From: an uncultured Treponema sp.
GTDB taxonomy: Bacteria; Spirochaetota; Spirochaetia; Treponematales; Treponemataceae
DNA: 64,000 bases
Reading direction: 5' to 3'
NCBI GenBank assembly: GCA_937877535.1
Contig: CALFJF010000044.1
Coordinates: 1-64,000, forward strand
The first letter of the stretch is position 1; every line of letters begins with the position of its first letter. The notes below the pieces were generated by a model. The model was not told where the DNA came from and did no database searches. It worked only from the letters and a program-made list of their open reading frames with translations. The position numbers were made by a program, and so were the translations under genes. This document shows positions 62,045-64,000 of this stretch, piece by piece.

Positions 62045-62115
62045 AAGTGCGCTCGGCAAGGAATCGGACAGAGTGACAACGGCACAGTACATTTTTGTTT
62101 CAAGGAGCATTATAA

Positions 62116-64000
62116 ATGGCAAAGCAGGAACTTGACCGCTTTGAAAAGAACGCCAAGCGGAACGTGCAAATCAAGACGAAGGTCATTGCAATCGTCGTCG
62201 GCGCAATCGTGGGCTGCGTGGTTGGCACGCTCGCGCTCACGCTCATCATCTTCAACAACCGGCTCGTGCTGGACACGGAGCACCAGCTTGAGTTTACGGC
62301 TACGGGCGTGAACCAGACGCTTACCGACTGGAACGACACGCTGGAGGCGACCGCAGTGCTGGCGGCGGCGCGCCCAGATATGGCGGAAGCATTTGCAGCA
62401 GGCGACACGGCTACTCTCGGCAGGATTTTGCAGGACACGGCATCTGGCACGAACGTGGACTTCCTTGCCGTGGTGGGCGCAGACGGCACGGTGCGCCGCG
62501 GGCACAAAGTAAAGGACGGCGTTTCCTTGTCGTCAGTGCAAGGGGTTCAGGACGCACTCCGCGGCACAAAGGCGGGCGGGTTCTTCGCCATTGCGGGCTT
62601 TGACTTTGCGCAGATTGTCGCCGCGCCAATCCGCGAGGGAGCGCGCACGCTCGGCTGCGTGGTGGCGGGCTACGACATGACGGACGACGTTTTTGTGAAC
62701 CAGGTCAAGGGCAACTACAACGTGGAATGCACCGTGCTCAAGGGCGACACGCGCATTTCCACCACGCTCGGGCGCGATTTGGTCGGCGTAAAGGTGTCAA
62801 ATCAGGATGTCATCAAGACGGTGCTCGGCGAGCGGGGGAACTTTACGGGCGAAACAAAAATCGAAGGCAAGCGATACTACGCCGTCTACACGCCGCTCAT
62901 TTCGGGAAGCACCGTAACGGGTATGCTCTTTGTGGCAAAAAGCATGGAAGTCATTGAAGGCACGCGGAACTACACGCTTTCCATCGTCGTACCCGTCATT
63001 GCAATCGTCCTCATCGTCATCATCATCGCCATGTGGCGGTTTGTGCGCTGGCTTATGTGGCGAATCTACAACGTGACGGACTTCCTCCGCGAGCTTGAAA
63101 GCGGGGAGGCAGATTTGACAAAGCGGTGCAAACTGTTCACCCGTGACGAAATCGGCGACCTCATCGTGCACTTTGACTTTTTCCTGGACAAATTGCAGGA
63201 CATCATCAGGCAAGTCAAGGACTCAAAAAGCGAACTTGCGCAGTCCGGCAACGACATGGCGGAAAGCACCGAAAACGCTTCTGGCTCAATCAAACGGATT
63301 GTGACGAACATCGAAGGCATTTCCGGGCAGATTGCCGCGCAAAGCGACAGCGTGCACCAGACGGCGGACGCTGTTGACGACATTGCGCAGAGTATCACGC
63401 ACCTCGACTCCATGATTGAGGGGCAGAGCGCGGGCGTAGCGCAAGCGTCGAGCGCGGTTGAGCAAATGATGGGAAACATCGCGTCGGTCAACACGTCGGT
63501 TGACAAAATGGCGCAGTCGTTCGGCGCACTCTCCGAAAACGCGCGCACGGGATTCGCCAAGCAGCAGGACGTGAACGACCGCATCAAGCAGATTGAGGGG
63601 CAGAGCGAAATGCTCCAGGAAGCGAACAAGGCGATTGCGTCCATCGCAAGCCAGACGAACCTTTTGGCAATGAACGCGGCGATTGAGGCGGCGCACGCGG
63701 GCGAGGCGGGCAAAGGCTTCTCCGTGGTCGCCGACGAAATCCGAAAACTCTCCGAAACATCAAGCGGCCAGTCAAAGACAATCGGCGAGCAGCTGAACAA
63801 AATCAAGGAGGCGATTAGCCAAGTGGTCGCGGCGAGCACCGAGTCGAGCGCGGCATTCGCGGCGGTGTCGCAGCGCATTGAGGACACAGACCAGCTCGTC
63901 GCCCAAATCAAGAACGCCATGGAGGAGCAAAACGCAGGCTCTAGACAGATTAACGACGCGCTCAAGGACATGAATGACAGCACGGGCGAAGTGCAAAAAG
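62116..64000 (+). CDS. Methyl-accepting chemotaxis protein (partial)
   Basis: A transmembrane chemoreceptor whose C-terminus runs off the window (628 residues visible). AAGGAGC precedes the ATG at 62116. A first membrane helix (about 22-44) is followed by a periplasmic Cache-type sensor domain (about 45-285), a second helix near 290-305, HAMP (about 308-360) and the coiled-coil signalling domain. The highly conserved hairpin tip QTNLLAMNAAIEAAHAGEAG, then GFSVVADEIRKLSE, is at about 512-545. It signals through CheA/CheW, which are not in the window. The ligand is unknown. The CheB/CheR methylation helices are partly cut off. Confidence 0.94.
   Translation, partial: MAKQELDRFEKNAKRNVQIKTKVIAIVVGAIVGCVVGTLALTLIIFNNRLVLDTEHQLEFTATGVNQTLTDWNDTLEATAVLAAARPDMAEAFAAGDTATLGRILQDTASGTNVDFLAVVGADGTVRRGHKVKDGVSLSSVQGVQDALRGTKAGGFFAIAGFDFAQIVAAPIREGARTLGCVVAGYDMTDDVFVNQVKGNYNVECTVLKGDTRISTTLGRDLVGVKVSNQDVIKTVLGERGNFTGETKIEGKRYYAVYTPLISGSTVTGMLFVAKSMEVIEGTRNYTLSIVVPVIAIVLIVIIIAMWRFVRWLMWRIYNVTDFLRELESGEADLTKRCKLFTRDEIGDLIVHFDFFLDKLQDIIRQVKDSKSELAQSGNDMAESTENASGSIKRIVTNIEGISGQIAAQSDSVHQTADAVDDIAQSITHLDSMIEGQSAGVAQASSAVEQMMGNIASVNTSVDKMAQSFGALSENARTGFAKQQDVNDRIKQIEGQSEMLQEANKAIASIASQTNLLAMNAAIEAAHAGEAGKGFSVVADEIRKLSETSSGQSKTIGEQLNKIKEAISQVVAASTESSAAFAAVSQRIEDTDQLVAQIKNAMEEQNAGSRQINDALKDMNDSTGEVQK

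Overview
The window reads as chromosomal DNA of a treponeme-like spirochaete. This rests on gene content and style rather than on a marker gene. It has many small signal-peptide proteins without wider families, a CHASE2 adenylate cyclase, a two-domain cyclic-nucleotide-binding protein, an outer-membrane beta-barrel porin, pyruvate formate-lyase, and an AT-rich intergenic style with long A/T runs. Gene starts were moved to internal codons wherever a Shine-Dalgarno sequence or a signal peptide decided it.

Left part (1-19 kb), almost all on the minus strand. A partial RlpA-like envelope protein with a 52-residue repeat and a small secreted protein come first. Next is a proteostasis group (mcsA, mcsB, clpC, tyrS) ending in a terminator; its McsB has lost the canonical guanido-kinase motifs. 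Then come the lipoprotein-sorting ABC transporter lolC-lolD-lolE, a secreted orphan, ftsY, a PEGA-type envelope protein, and prfB with an intact programmed +1 frameshift site. An orphan Cas2-like gene follows, probably read from a leaderless transcript. fabZ and fabF close the block and are separated by inverted copies of a dispersed repeat.

Middle part (19-35 kb). A probable cAMP receptor (19.2 kb) and a CHASE2 adenylate cyclase (22.2 kb) flank three small envelope or unknown genes, tRNA-Ser(CGA), tRNA-Arg(GCG) and the SRP RNA. An accessory island at 24.3-27.8 kb holds a lone cytosine-5 DNA methyltransferase, hairpin repeats, unrecognised acidic genes and a frameshifted remnant. Housekeeping genes follow on the minus strand: aspS (carrying an in-frame palindromic repeat), a SPOR protein, coaE, polA, an RlmM-like methyltransferase and a PilZ protein.

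Right part (35-64 kb). A giant 2,828-residue secreted repeat protein, a DUF368/PopT lipid-carrier transporter, an orphan ribbon-helix-helix protein, a porin and pflB come first. A TRAP-type solute-binding lipoprotein, a diguanylate cyclase with an intact I-site, mazG and pth follow, then a long PRPP synthetase, an FGGY kinase and a HAD phosphatase. tRNA-Arg(CCT), tRNA-Gly(GCC) and tRNA-Lys(CTT), small membrane and ASCH proteins, and a bacterial PARG-type hydrolase come next. The window ends with a LysR regulator and a methyl-accepting chemotaxis protein running off the right edge.

The window contains two second-messenger circuits: cAMP (cyclase and receptor) and c-di-GMP (GGDEF and PilZ). No CRISPR array, prophage, IS element or replication origin was seen. 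The most unusual items are the degenerate McsB beside intact McsA and ClpC, the orphan leaderless Cas2-like gene, the methyltransferase island, and the palindromic repeat inside aspS.
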